Source: Pontimicrobium sp. SW4
GTDB taxonomy: Bacteria > Bacteroidota > Bacteroidia > Flavobacteriales > Flavobacteriaceae
Length of the DNA stretch: 64,000 nucleotides
NCBI RefSeq assembly: GCF_039954625.1
Contig: NZ_CP157199.1
Coordinates: 3,162,001 to 3,226,000 of the forward strand
Direction: 5' to 3'
Numbering within the stretch: the stretch's first letter is position 1; the number at the start of each line of letters is the position of its first letter. Under the pieces are notes generated by a model that made no database searches, was not told the DNA's origin, and saw nothing but the letters and a program-made list of their open reading frames with translations. This document shows, one piece after another, positions 41,268-51,057 of this stretch. The translations under genes and the position numbers were made by a program.

Positions 41268-43604
41268 TTAAAATGATATTTTGTAGCTAATATTTGGAAT
41301 TATTAATGCCTCTCTAAATTCTTCAACTATATTGGTCTTAATATTATATCGATGACCTTGGAATTCTTTGTAATTTGTTGCATTTAATATTTTTAGAGAT
41401 AATTTTTGAGTAGTTTTCTTTTTGTACCATTCGTAATTCATGGTAAAATGAGTCATAAATGACGTTTTTGCTTTTTCTGTAAAAGGTGTCGTTTCATTAT
41501 AAATAACATCTTGTTCCATTACAGAAGCGGTATTATCAATTATTGAATATCTATCACCTCCTTGTATACTTAATCTTAAGTTTAATCCAAGAACATTTTG
41601 TTTATTCTTTCCAATTCTAAATTCTTTTCCAGCTAAAGCATTAAAAAGATAGTTTTTATTGAACCTTGTGTTATACCATTTTTGATTATCTGTTTTGTAT
41701 TTAGAATCAAATATAGAAGCAGAAATTAAATAGTAGAAACCATTGTTTATGTATTGCTCTAAAGTTAAGTCTAAACCATAGTTTTTTCCTTTTCCATTAT
41801 TAATATATGTATCATTTATAAACCAATCATTTTGTAAATTTATAAGAGACGTTGTAGTGCTTTCTATAGTGGGAATGTTGAATAAGTATTGAAAATAAGG
41901 CTCAACCTTTAAATGTGTTTTTTCTGAAATATGCCAATCATATGTAAATATAAAGTGGTGTGCTTTTGAAAAATCTAAATCTTTATTAGCTTGATTGGAA
42001 CTTGAATTATTGGTAGTAGCAAGATAAATATTTAGGGGTTCAATTCTACTGTGCAAACCATAACCAAAACTTACTATATTCTTGTCATTTAATTCATGAC
42101 TTATTCCCAAACGAGGTTCAAGTGTAAAACTATTATTTAATGTGAATAGCTGAGCATTTAAACCAACATTTAATTGCCAATTTTTAAATGAAAAAGAAGA
42201 ACTTGAATGTCCAGATATTAAAGAACTGAAGCCTTCTTCTGAAACTAATGTGTTTAAGCCATTTGTAGTATCTTGATTTTCTTTTAAACTGATGTTAAAT
42301 CCTAAGCCTCTTAGTGTAATTCCTGTTTTATTAGTGTGTTTTGAATTGAATTTTTTATTTAAGAATGACTTAAAAGTAATGTTGTAGTTTATATTATCTA
42401 TTTCATTTTCTGGTTGCAATTGTGAATTATCATCTAGTCTATCTGTTTTTAAATCGATACCATTTGTAGATATTGCTAATGTAGAATTTAAATATGCAGA
42501 ATTTTCAAAAATAAGTCTGTGATTTAACCCAAATGCTCCCATATACTGTTTTACATCCTGTTTTTCAATATCTTGATAGTAGATTTGTTTTTCAACTTTT
42601 GTTTTAGGTTTTATACCAGATTTATCTATCAATCCAATTCCCCAAATAGAGAATAATCCGGTTCTTTTTGTAGGGAGTTTTATTTTAAAAGATAAGTCTT
42701 GGTAATTTGTGCCTTCCGCACCTTCTGGTAACAAAGATGAAACAAGACCTAATGTTGAATATCTGTAATTTACGAGATATGTAGCATTGTTTTTTATATT
42801 TAGTGGGCCTTCTGAGGCGAAGTCTATCCCAATAGCCCCAATGTCAAAACTATGTTCAAAATTAGAGCTATTGCCATTTCGCATTCTAATATCAAAAACT
42901 CCAGACAAAGCATTATTATACTCAGCAGGAAATGCTCCTGTAAAGAAATCAGAGTTTGCTAATAAATTACTACTTAAGGCTGTTAATCCACCACCACCAA
43001 AAGATCCTAAATCTGCAAAATGATTTGGATTAGGTATTTCAATACCTTCAATTTTCCATTGCAAGTATTTAGGTGCATTTCCTCTAATAACAATTGCATT
43101 GTTACTAAGGCTACTGGCTACTCCTGGAAAAGATGATGCCAAACGTGCTGGATCATCAAAACCTCCAGCGTATCTATTTGCCTCTTCTACGCTTAGCATT
43201 CGTGCACTAACAGCTGCCATTTTGTTGAGAGGTTTAGCTTTTACAAGTCTAGGTTTTATAACGATTTCATCTAATGCAAACGCACTTTCTGTAAGAGTTA
43301 TGGTTAGAACAACTTCTTTAGCCGATGTTACGATAACTTCTGGAAATATAACTGGCTCATAGCCTAAGTAAGAAGCTTCCAAATCATATCTACCAATAGG
43401 AACATTTTCAATAAGGAAGTTTCCATCCATATCAGAGGTTGTTCCAATAATTGGGTCAGTACCTCTTATTACTATTGTGGCAAAAGGGATAGGTTCTTTC
43501 GAAGAATTATCGATTACTTTACCTTTAATGTTTTGCGTTAAATCTTGGGCATTAATAAAGAAGGTTGAGATTAAATAAGCGAACAAAAAAATATTCTTGA
43601 CCAT
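41268..43604 (-). CDS. TonB-dependent receptor with carboxypeptidase-regulatory-like N-terminal domain
   Basis: The 778-residue protein starts with a signal peptide. A CarboxypepD_reg-like beta domain follows (IKGKVIDNSSKEPIPFATIVIRGTD ... YDLEASYLGYEP), then a plug region (DPARLASSFPGVASSLSNNAIVIRGNAPKYLQW), then a long beta-barrel ending in an aromatic residue (IPNISYKISF). It imports a ligand across the outer membrane using TonB energy; the ligand is unknown. An AraC-type regulator gene lies 138 bp upstream on the same strand and may control it. Confidence 0.9.
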   Translation of the reverse strand: MVKNIFLFAYLISTFFINAQDLTQNIKGKVIDNSSKEPIPFATIVIRGTDPIIGTTSDMDGNFLIENVPIGRYDLEASYLGYEPVIFPEVIVTSAKEVVLTITLTESAFALDEIVIKPRLVKAKPLNKMAAVSARMLSVEEANRYAGGFDDPARLASSFPGVASSLSNNAIVIRGNAPKYLQWKIEGIEIPNPNHFADLGSFGGGGLTALSSNLLANSDFFTGAFPAEYNNALSGVFDIRMRNGNSSNFEHSFDIGAIGIDFASEGPLNIKNNATYLVNYRYSTLGLVSSLLPEGAEGTNYQDLSFKIKLPTKRTGLFSIWGIGLIDKSGIKPKTKVEKQIYYQDIEKQDVKQYMGAFGLNHRLIFENSAYLNSTLAISTNGIDLKTDRLDDNSQLQPENEIDNINYNITFKSFLNKKFNSKHTNKTGITLRGLGFNISLKENQDTTNGLNTLVSEEGFSSLISGHSSSSFSFKNWQLNVGLNAQLFTLNNSFTLEPRLGISHELNDKNIVSFGYGLHSRIEPLNIYLATTNNSSSNQANKDLDFSKAHHFIFTYDWHISEKTHLKVEPYFQYLFNIPTIESTTTSLINLQNDWFINDTYINNGKGKNYGLDLTLEQYINNGFYYLISASIFDSKYKTDNQKWYNTRFNKNYLFNALAGKEFRIGKNKQNVLGLNLRLSIQGGDRYSIIDNTASVMEQDVIYNETTPFTEKAKTSFMTHFTMNYEWYKKKTTQKLSLKILNATNYKEFQGHRYNIKTNIVEEFREALIIPNISYKISF

Positions 43605-43742
43605 AAAATAGAGTGTCGTTATATGATCTCCAAAATTAGATAAGAATGTTTGTTTTTATGTTCGAAGTTATATTGTAGAACCTATTTTTTATAGAATATA
43701 ACTATTTGATATTCAATGAGTACGTTTTTTAAAAGTTTAACG

Positions 43743-44831
43743 TTATAAAGAAGAACTACTTTTTTTAAATTCTGAAGGTGTTTGCCCACTAATTTTTTTA
43801 AACGTTGTGTTAAATGATGTTTTTGAATTAAAACCAGATTCAAAAGCAATCCCAAGTATAGTTTTATAATTGTTTTGTTTGTCAGAAAGCAATTCTTTCA
43901 CTCTTTGAACTCTATACCTGTTTACGAACCAAAAAAAGTTTTCATCGAATCCAATGTTTATTAAATATGATAGTTGATGAGGAGTTAATTCCGTTATTTC
44001 TGCTAGTTGAGTAAGGGATAATTCTGAATCTAAATATGGTCTCATAGTATTCATAATATCAATAAGCTTAAACTTAAGAGTTTCTAATTCATCATCAGAA
44101 ATAACCTTTCGTTTTTTTGTTTTCGATTGTTCATCTGACGTAATAATTAGGTTTCGTTGGTTTTCATCCAGTAAGAAAATTTCTTTTTGTTTTAATGAGT
44201 TAAAAGCAATAAAGTATATAATTGATAGCGATACAATATTTGCAAATATGTTTAAATCTAATCCTCTAAACAGGATATTATAAACACCAATAAATGCAAC
44301 CAAAATTAATATCGCAAGAATTATTAACTCTAACCATTTGAGGTCAATTTGAACAGTATTTGATGAAAACAGACGAATTCTTTTTTTATGCTTTTGAATT
44401 TTAATATATGAAAGGATGATAAAATAAAATGCTTGAATAATTACAAGCGCATTTAAAGCCTTTGATATGTTAGGGTTGTCTCTATAAGCTTGTTTAATCA
44501 CTAAAAAAGCAAGTAGTATAATTGGAAAGACTAAATGCATCAAATCTTTTTTTTTGAATTTAAAATTAGGATTTGCGTAGTAAGCGATACTATAATAAAA
44601 GACAATGGGTGTTAAAAATTGAAAAAAACGAATAGGCATCCAAAACGTATCGTTTTGAAAATCAAAACCAATTAAAGTAAAAATTTCTTCGAACCAAAAA
44701 GTTGACCATAGAAAAAGCATGATTCCAAAACAAAAATTTGCTTTCTTGTTGACTTTTACTGGATTTGCTATTAATAGAAATGAAAGCAATAACAATGAAC
44801 CATATGTTAAAATTACAATTAGATTATTCAT
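43743..44831 (-). CDS. Membrane-bound AraC-family transcriptional regulator
   Basis: The 362-residue protein has about seven hydrophobic segments in the first 220 residues. A C-terminal AraC DNA-binding domain follows, with helices SLTQLAEITELTPHQLSYLINI and TILGIAFESGFNSKTSFNTTFKKISGQTPSEFKK. A linker with basic residues (SKTKKRKVISDDELE) connects them. Such 7TM-AraC proteins sense an envelope or membrane signal. It lies upstream of the TonB receptor on the same strand, which suggests regulation of uptake. Confidence 0.87.
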   Translation of the reverse strand: MNNLIVILTYGSLLLLSFLLIANPVKVNKKANFCFGIMLFLWSTFWFEEIFTLIGFDFQNDTFWMPIRFFQFLTPIVFYYSIAYYANPNFKFKKKDLMHLVFPIILLAFLVIKQAYRDNPNISKALNALVIIQAFYFIILSYIKIQKHKKRIRLFSSNTVQIDLKWLELIILAILILVAFIGVYNILFRGLDLNIFANIVSLSIIYFIAFNSLKQKEIFLLDENQRNLIITSDEQSKTKKRKVISDDELETLKFKLIDIMNTMRPYLDSELSLTQLAEITELTPHQLSYLINIGFDENFFWFVNRYRVQRVKELLSDKQNNYKTILGIAFESGFNSKTSFNTTFKKISGQTPSEFKKSSSSL

Positions 44832-44976
44832 TTAAATGTACTTGGGCTTTTATATTTTTAGGTTGTTTTTTCACTATTGGGGTTAGGTTGCACACTGTAG
44901 TTATTATATATAATGTTTCAATGTTCTATATCAAGTGCTAAACAAAGTTCGAGAATTTTTTGATAAAGTCAAACAG

Positions 44977-46074
44977 TTAAAACTCAAACTTCAATTGCAC
45001 ACTAACGCTTTTGGTTTCAGGTTTTTTCTTGGTTTCGGTATTCAAATTAGATAATGAAATCCCTAATAATCTAACCGATTCTTTTAACGTATCCTGATAT
45101 AATAATTTTTTTGCGGTATCTAAAATAATAGCTGTATCACTTATATAATATGGCAAAGTTTTACTTCGTGTTTGCAAGGTAAAATCGCTATACTTTATTT
45201 TCAAAGTAATGGTTTTTCCTGCTACTTTACTTTTCTCTAAACGCTTTGCAACTTCATTAGCAATTTGCTCTAGTTTTTCAAGCATAAAGACTTCGCTTGT
45301 TAGATTATCAAAAAAGGTACGTTCAGCCGCCAACGACTTTCTAATGCGATGTGGCTTGACCTCACTATTATGAATACCACGTACAATATAGTAGTACGAT
45401 TTTCCAGACCTTCCAAAATGCTTTTCTAGGTACTCAGGCGACTTTGCTTTTAAATCTCTTCCAGTAAAAATGCCTTTTTGATACATTTTTTCGGCAGTGA
45501 CTTTACCAATACCATAAAATTTTCTAATGTCTAATTGTTCAAGAAACTCCAAAACCTCTTCTGGATTAACTGTTTTTTGTCCATTTGGTTTATTATAATC
45601 GCTTGCAATTTTTGCCACAAATTTATTAATGCTAATCCCTGCGGAAGCTGTTAAGCCAACATCATTAAAAATTTGCTGCCTAATTTCTTTAGCAATGAGT
45701 GATGCGCTTGGATTTCCCTTTTTATTGTGTGTCACGTCTAAATAGGCTTCATCTAGCGATAGTGGCTCTACCAAATCGGTAAAATCGTAGAATATTTTTC
45801 TAATTTTTTTCGAAATTTCGTTATAACGTTCAAAATTGGGTTTCACAAAAATGAGGTCAGGACAAAGCTTAATAGCTAAGTTTCCAGACATGGCACTTTT
45901 TACGCCAAATTTTCTCGCTTCATAACTTGCAGCACTAATAACACCTCTTTTTCCACCACCACCAACCGCTAAGGGTTTACCTTTAAGTTCAGGATTATCC
46001 ATTTGCTCGACAGACGCATAAAACGCGTCCATATCTACATGAATAATTTTTCTTATTGGTAAATCGTTTGGCAT
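44977..46074 (-). CDS. dinB: DNA polymerase IV (Y-family)
   Basis: The 365-residue protein has IIHVDMDAFYASVEQMDNPELKG with the catalytic Asp pair region, SLDEAYLDVTHNKKG with the second acidic motif, and GIGKVTAEKMYQKGI (HhH). The little-finger domain follows. It bypasses DNA lesions with low fidelity. It is divergent from the CYTH gene, and a REP-like palindrome lies between them. Confidence 0.95.
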   Translation of the reverse strand: MPNDLPIRKIIHVDMDAFYASVEQMDNPELKGKPLAVGGGGKRGVISAASYEARKFGVKSAMSGNLAIKLCPDLIFVKPNFERYNEISKKIRKIFYDFTDLVEPLSLDEAYLDVTHNKKGNPSASLIAKEIRQQIFNDVGLTASAGISINKFVAKIASDYNKPNGQKTVNPEEVLEFLEQLDIRKFYGIGKVTAEKMYQKGIFTGRDLKAKSPEYLEKHFGRSGKSYYYIVRGIHNSEVKPHRIRKSLAAERTFFDNLTSEVFMLEKLEQIANEVAKRLEKSKVAGKTITLKIKYSDFTLQTRSKTLPYYISDTAIILDTAKKLLYQDTLKESVRLLGISLSNLNTETKKKPETKSVSVQLKFEF

Positions 46075-46100
46075 AGCGTAAATTTAGGTTTTTATAAGAT

Positions 46101-46147
46101 ATGTCAGTTCGAGTGTTTTCTTTTTTTAAAGAAAATGTATCGAGAAC
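46101..46147. repeat. REP-like palindromic element (GTCAGTTCGAGTG ... TATCGAGAAC)
   Basis: The inner arms TTTTCTTT and AAAGAAAA form a perfect stem. They are flanked by the outer half-sites GTTCGAG and TCGAGAAC. I recall similar sequences scattered between genes in other Flavobacteriaceae. It lies in the dinB-CYTH gap and is not part of either gene. Confidence 0.6.
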
Positions 46148-46181
46148 AAATAATTAAATTCCACTTTTGTGGAAAGTGAAC

Positions 46182-46652
46182 ATGATAGAAATAGAACGTA
46201 AATTTTTAGTAACCTCTAATGCTTTTAAAGAAGAAGCATACCAGAAATTTAGAATTATCCAAGGGTTTTTAAATCGTGATCCTGAACGAACAGTAAGGGT
46301 TCGACTTAAAGATAATAAAGGCATATTGACGGTAAAAGGATTGTCGTCTAAAGATGGTTTATTACGTTTTGAATGGGAAAAAGATATTTCTAAAAAGGAT
46401 GCAAAAGCATTATTAGAATTTTGCGAAAAAGGAATCATTGACAAGTTACGTTATGAAGTAAAAGTTAATAATCATGTTTTCGAAGTAGATGAGTTTTATG
46501 GAGATAATGAAGGATTGCTAATTGCTGAAGTGGAATTAGAAAATGAAGATGAGGTATTTACAAAACCAGATTGGTTAGGAGAAGAAGTCACAGGAAATAT
46601 TAAATATTACAATTCACAATTAAGTAAACAACCATTTAATACTTGGGAATAA
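46182..46652 (+). CDS. CYTH-domain protein (triphosphate tunnel metalloenzyme)
   Basis: The 156-residue protein begins MIEIERKFLV, the EXEXK motif of the CYTH fold, and has RVRLKDNKGILTVKG, FEWEKDIS and EVDEFYGDNEGLLIAEVELENE, all CYTH hallmarks. CYTH proteins hydrolyse inorganic triphosphate or related substrates. I start at ATG 46182; an in-frame TTG lies upstream. The stop overlaps the next ATG as TAATG. Confidence 0.88.
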   Translation: MIEIERKFLVTSNAFKEEAYQKFRIIQGFLNRDPERTVRVRLKDNKGILTVKGLSSKDGLLRFEWEKDISKKDAKALLEFCEKGIIDKLRYEVKVNNHVFEVDEFYGDNEGLLIAEVELENEDEVFTKPDWLGEEVTGNIKYYNSQLSKQPFNTWE

Positions 46653-47149
46653 TGAAAAAAACAATGTTAAGCATCGTAATTCTATTGATTTTTGTAGCAT
46701 GTAAAAGTGAAACAAAAGACAATCCTGTAGTTGTTGAAGAGCCAATAGAAAACAAAGGAAAATCTACTAAAGAGTTAAAAGAAGAGCTATTAGCCAAAGG
46801 TTTTGAGCTTTTTGATTATGTAGATGAAAAAAAGCAAGACACTATCATCATGCAAAAGTATTTTATTGCGTTTTTAAAAAAAGGCCCAAACCGTTCTCAA
46901 CCTGAAGAAGAAGCCAATAACCTTCAAGCAGCTCATATGGCTCATTTAGGTAAAATGTACGAGCTTGGTTATGCAGATATTTCAGGCCCTTTTGATGATG
47001 ATAGTGATATAAGTGGTATTACCATTTACAATGTGCCAACTTTTAAAATGGCAGATAGTTTGGCTAATGCAGACCCAATGGTAAAAGCAGGACGATTAGT
47101 AATTGAAATGCATCCATGGTGGGCAGCAAAAGGATTTCCGTTGAGGTAG
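46652..47149 (+). CDS. YCII-like lipoprotein
   Basis: The 165-residue protein begins with a lipoprotein signal (MKKTMLSIVILLIFVACKS, lipobox VAC). It then has a YCII-type domain: YFIAFLKKGPNRSQ, AAHMAHLGKMYELGYADISGPFDDD and MADSLANADPMVKAGRLVIEMHPWWA. YCII domains are small ferredoxin-like folds with unknown substrates. I start at ATG 46652, which overlaps the CYTH stop. The TTG further upstream is less likely. Confidence 0.85.
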   Translation: MKKTMLSIVILLIFVACKSETKDNPVVVEEPIENKGKSTKELKEELLAKGFELFDYVDEKKQDTIIMQKYFIAFLKKGPNRSQPEEEANNLQAAHMAHLGKMYELGYADISGPFDDDSDISGITIYNVPTFKMADSLANADPMVKAGRLVIEMHPWWAAKGFPLR

Positions 47150-48088
47150 TTACAATTCCAACTCTATCCACATTGGTCTGTGGTCAGAAACATAATACTT
47201 CAAATATTTTTTAAAATTCGAGACATTAGTTTGCCATAAATCTGGGAAAATAGCATTATCGAAATCAAACACACCATGGGCTATAATTTTAGATTTTAAA
47301 TCTGGTAGAAATGCTATTTGGTCGTATTGTTTGTCGTTATTAATATTGGAATAAATTTGTGTGGAATGCTCAGGAAGCTTTAAACCACGTTTCATTAGTG
47401 CATCATAAGTTTGATCTCCTTTTTCAACTTTAGGAATATTAAAGTCTCCCATAGTAATAATGTTTTTTGAAAAGGCATATTTTGAGTTTTTTCTTAAATC
47501 TGCATACCTAGATATAGCATAAGCTTCCAAGGCTCTACGCTCAATGTCTTTTTTAGCCTCGCTTCCAAAAAACGAATGAACAGTAATAAAGATTAACTTT
47601 TCATTATTCCATTCAAATGAACATAAATAAGGATTTCTATCAAATCCAGTAAATTTAGAATTAACATTAGCAAGATTTATATGCTTGTAATCTTTTGGAG
47701 GAATAGCTATCTCACCAATAAGTTGCAATAAACTCACTTTTTCATTGTTAAAAATAAAAACAGAACGCTCATTATTCCCACCTTTATCCGAAAAAATGAC
47801 ATCGTAGTAATTAGGTAATTCAAGCTCAATATTGTTTAAACCGATAAGATTATCATTGGTTTCCTGAACAGCAATCACATCAAACCAGCTAATAATTTCG
47901 GCAATAAGTTTGTAGTGTTCGTTCCATCTATCTTGAAGTCCGAGGTTAGCAATATTCCAAGTAGCAATGAGTAATTTATCATCAGACTTTTCTGGAACTT
48001 GACGCGTGACTTTATGATTAATTAAATGTTGAAGCTCAGCATTGAGGTCAAAATTATATACGAAGTTAGGTTTTGGAAACGCAGGCAT
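47150..48088 (-). CDS. Endonuclease/exonuclease/phosphatase-family protein
   Basis: The 312-residue protein has LLIATWNIANLGLQDRWNEHYKL, DVIAVQETND (catalytic Glu), VFIFNNEK, NIITMGDFNIPK (Asn/Asp) and YVSDHRPMWIEL (C-terminal His), the EEP fold series. The substrate could be DNA, a lipid or a phosphoester. Its stop abuts the YCII stop, and it follows pbpC on the same strand with a 35-bp gap. Confidence 0.87.
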   Translation of the reverse strand: MPAFPKPNFVYNFDLNAELQHLINHKVTRQVPEKSDDKLLIATWNIANLGLQDRWNEHYKLIAEIISWFDVIAVQETNDNLIGLNNIELELPNYYDVIFSDKGGNNERSVFIFNNEKVSLLQLIGEIAIPPKDYKHINLANVNSKFTGFDRNPYLCSFEWNNEKLIFITVHSFFGSEAKKDIERRALEAYAISRYADLRKNSKYAFSKNIITMGDFNIPKVEKGDQTYDALMKRGLKLPEHSTQIYSNINNDKQYDQIAFLPDLKSKIIAHGVFDFDNAIFPDLWQTNVSNFKKYLKYYVSDHRPMWIELEL

Positions 48089-48123
48089 AAGTTATTATTT
48101 TAGAGATAACTAAAGTTAAAAAT

Positions 48124-50475
48124 TTATTCCGAAATCTCAATTAACCGCTTGGCTTCATTCCCAAATTCGTCAACAACTGTAATTAAGTGTTGTCCAGATT
48201 TTGGTAAAATAGCCATGTCGTGAATGGCTTTAGTACTGCCAATAAAAGTGTTATCCAAATACCAAAAAACGGTTGTTTCTGGTTTTGAGTGAGCTATTTT
48301 TAATATAAGTTCATTCGTGTTTCCGTCAAAATCTTTAGGTAAAAAGAACTTACCAGATTGTTTTGGATAGATAAACTGCATGGTTATAGCTCCTTCAGAC
48401 ACACAACCACTTCGGTAAGGAGGTAAGGGTTTGTAAAACGGGTTTTTAGACTTATAATAATATTCCATTAAAGGAGGCAACACAAACCACGATGTGTTTT
48501 TAATATTTGCTAACGATTCGCAAGAAGAGTTCACTTGATATTGTTCTGAGGCATCCAAGTGCACCAACAGATGATAAGGGCAGGGTTTGGTTTTTAAACC
48601 GCTAAGTTGAATAAACTTGGTTTCTGTTTCGTTGCAATTAGGAGATGCTCTGTAACCACTTTTTGAGCAAATATCCACTTCTTGCATTTCATCAAAAGGT
48701 TTGCTAAACCATTCACTATGAGACAAAATATCAAACACATCAAATAAAATAGGCGCCGCAGTTTGTACACCAACCAATCCTGGACGACCTTCACCATCAG
48801 CATTGCCAACCCAAACACCAACTACATAATCTTTAGTGACACCAATGGCCCAAGCATCACGAAAACCAAAGCTTGTACCAGTTTTCCAAGCTATTTGTTT
48901 AGAGGAGTCAAAGAACTGCCAGTTTTCGTCGCCTTCAGGCCTATTTACTTCTTTCATACTTTCAAACGTGAGGTAAATGGAAGCTGCATCAAAAATGATT
49001 TTTTCATCATTGAGGTTACCAAAATTTATTTCAGTATCTGCATAAAAAGTAGGCTCTAAAAACTCGTTTGTATAATACTGACTTGAGTTTTCATTGAAAT
49101 GATTAACGGTTCCAGCCATAGCAGCATAACTTTTACATAAATCCCAAAGATTGCTTTCGGCACCACCAAGAATTAAGGATAAACCATAATGATTGGCATT
49201 CTTTTTTATGTCTTTTAATTCTAATTGCTTGAGATAATGGTAGAATCTATCTAAACCAAACTGTTGCAATAATCTTACTGAAGGTACATTAAGCGAACGA
49301 GCCAAAGCACGTTTGGCAGTAACTGCACCATCAAATTCCTTGCTGTAGTTTTGCGGATTGTAACTTCCAAATTGCGTTGGTACATCTGCAACTAAAGTAT
49401 TTGGTAATAAATCGCCAGCATCTAACATAGCAGCATATAAAAAGGGTTTTAAAATGCTTCCTGTACTTCGTGGCTTGGTTATGACATCTACTGCATTTTG
49501 ATGTGTTTTATCGGTTGGCGCATTGCCAACATACGACACAACTTTTCGTGTGTTGACATCTAAAACCAAGACCGCAATATTATGAATTTCGTTTTGGCGT
49601 AATTGATTATAGTGATTTTTTACAATGGCATTGGTTTGTTCTTGTTCTTGTTTTTTAATAGATGTTTTTATACGTTTTCCATAATTGCTTTTGGCAACAT
49701 TTTGCAATAAATGAGGCGCTATTTGCGGTAAAGGATAGGGTTTTTGAGGCAATTCTTCTAGAATTGATAATTCATAAGTTAAGGTGTCAATAACCTCGTT
49801 TTTTAATAGTTTTTCAAGAAGCGTATTACGTTTTTTGAGTAAACGCTCTTGGTTTTTTCCAGGATAAATCAAACTTGGTGCATTTGGCAACACTGCTAGT
49901 GTAGCGCTTTCTGCCCAAGACAAGTCGTTAGCGTTTCTATTAAAATATCTCCATGAGGCTGCGTCAAGTCCAACGACGTTACCACCAAAAGGTGCATTGC
50001 TTGTGTAGTAAGCTAAAATGTTGTCTTTTGAATATCTTAACTCAAGCCTTGTTGCAAGGATAATCTCTTTGATTTTTTCAGTATATGTTCTTGATTTTCC
50101 TTTTCGAGACAGACGAATGGTTTGTTGTGTGAGTGTGCTTCCTCCTCGCTTCACTTCACCAGAACTCATATTATCTCTTAGAGCTTTATAAATTGAGATA
50201 GGATTAAATCCAGGGTGTTTATAGAAATATTCATCTTCAAACAAGATTAAACATTCTTTGAATTTTTCAGGAATACTATCGTTATGAGGAAATCGCCACT
50301 GACCATCTTTAGCAATAATAGCACCAAGCAATTCTCCATCCCGACTTTCAATAACCGTTGCTGTTGGGTCCGTAAACAGTTGTTTTGGCAAACAGAAATA
50401 ATAAGCAATCAGCAGCATTATTACTACTGCTGATTTTATTTTGTTACGTTTTATGTAGCTTATTATTTTTTTCAT
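48124..50475 (-). CDS. pbpC: Penicillin-binding protein 1C
   Basis: The 783-residue protein has a single N-terminal membrane anchor and a GT51 glycosyltransferase domain (LFEDEYFYKHPGFNP, GGSTLTQQTIRLSRKGKSRT). The transpeptidase has RSTGSILKPFLYA (active Ser), the SxN region and WKTGTSFGFRDAW, followed by the PBP1C C-terminal domain. It polymerises peptidoglycan. Next to it is the alpha-2-macroglobulin gene, the known pbpC-yfhM pairing. Confidence 0.93.
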   Translation of the reverse strand: MKKIISYIKRNKIKSAVVIMLLIAYYFCLPKQLFTDPTATVIESRDGELLGAIIAKDGQWRFPHNDSIPEKFKECLILFEDEYFYKHPGFNPISIYKALRDNMSSGEVKRGGSTLTQQTIRLSRKGKSRTYTEKIKEIILATRLELRYSKDNILAYYTSNAPFGGNVVGLDAASWRYFNRNANDLSWAESATLAVLPNAPSLIYPGKNQERLLKKRNTLLEKLLKNEVIDTLTYELSILEELPQKPYPLPQIAPHLLQNVAKSNYGKRIKTSIKKQEQEQTNAIVKNHYNQLRQNEIHNIAVLVLDVNTRKVVSYVGNAPTDKTHQNAVDVITKPRSTGSILKPFLYAAMLDAGDLLPNTLVADVPTQFGSYNPQNYSKEFDGAVTAKRALARSLNVPSVRLLQQFGLDRFYHYLKQLELKDIKKNANHYGLSLILGGAESNLWDLCKSYAAMAGTVNHFNENSSQYYTNEFLEPTFYADTEINFGNLNDEKIIFDAASIYLTFESMKEVNRPEGDENWQFFDSSKQIAWKTGTSFGFRDAWAIGVTKDYVVGVWVGNADGEGRPGLVGVQTAAPILFDVFDILSHSEWFSKPFDEMQEVDICSKSGYRASPNCNETETKFIQLSGLKTKPCPYHLLVHLDASEQYQVNSSCESLANIKNTSWFVLPPLMEYYYKSKNPFYKPLPPYRSGCVSEGAITMQFIYPKQSGKFFLPKDFDGNTNELILKIAHSKPETTVFWYLDNTFIGSTKAIHDMAILPKSGQHLITVVDEFGNEAKRLIEISE

Positions 50476-50497
50476 AACCCTTCAGTCTTTGATTTTT

Positions 50498-51056
50498 TTG
50501 GTGAAATCAAATCCACCTTCCCTTGATAAGGGAAGGAATTTCATCCTATTAAAATTTATTCACACAACTCTCCTTCTTTTGAAGGAGGAGTGGCTTCTGA
50601 ATTTTTATTCAGAAGACGAGGTGGTTTTAAAATGACAGATGATTTCTTCTAATACTTCGGATAAATTCTCAAATATCAACCGATTTTCAAACCGAATTAC
50701 TTTGAGTCCAAGATTTTCAAGAATATCAGTTCTTTCCAAATCATAATTTTGTTGTGCAAAATCTAAATGAACAGCACCATCGAGTTCTACTATTAATCTC
50801 TCAGAAGCGCAATAAAAATCAACTATAAAATTTTGAATACTGTGTTGTCTTCTAAATTTTCTTCCTTTTAGTTGTTTTCTTTGTAATGATTTCCATAAGG
50901 TTGCTTCGGCAGGAGTTAGATTTTTTCTAAGTTCTTTCCTGCGCTCTTCAAGATGTTTTTGATTATGGATTTCACTCATTCCTTTATAATTTTACCCTTC
51001 CGAATTTAATTCTTTTAGTAGAATTAAATTCACCTTCCCTAAAATAGGGAAGGAAG
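50498..51056. repeat. Palindromic repeats bracketing a DUF559 gene
   Basis: Two copies of a sequence with CACCTTCCCT and AGGGAAGG palindromes flank the gene in direct orientation: 50516-50536 (9-bp arms, GAT loop) and 51033-51053 (8-bp arms). Additional hairpins are CTCCTTC/GAAGGAG at 50570-50587, CTTCTGAAT/ATTCAGAAG at 50594-50615 and AATTTAATTC/GAATTAAATT at 51003-51030. The unit looks like a one-gene cassette with repeat ends. Confidence 0.7.
50605..50979 (-). CDS. DUF559 (VSR-like endonuclease) protein
   Basis: The 124-residue protein has the DUF559 pattern: RRKELRKNLTPAEATLW, KFRRQHSIQNFIVDFYC and RLIVELDGAVHLDF, resembling very-short-patch-repair nucleases with an Asp-Glu centre. The last residues (KTTSSSE) and stop are encoded by the palindrome at 50594-50615, so the repeat has supplied the 3' end. 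It lies between pbpC and the monooxygenase gene, not in an obvious operon. Confidence 0.8.
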   Translation of the reverse strand: MSEIHNQKHLEERRKELRKNLTPAEATLWKSLQRKQLKGRKFRRQHSIQNFIVDFYCASERLIVELDGAVHLDFAQQNYDLERTDILENLGLKVIRFENRLIFENLSEVLEEIICHFKTTSSSE

Positions 51057-51057
51057 T

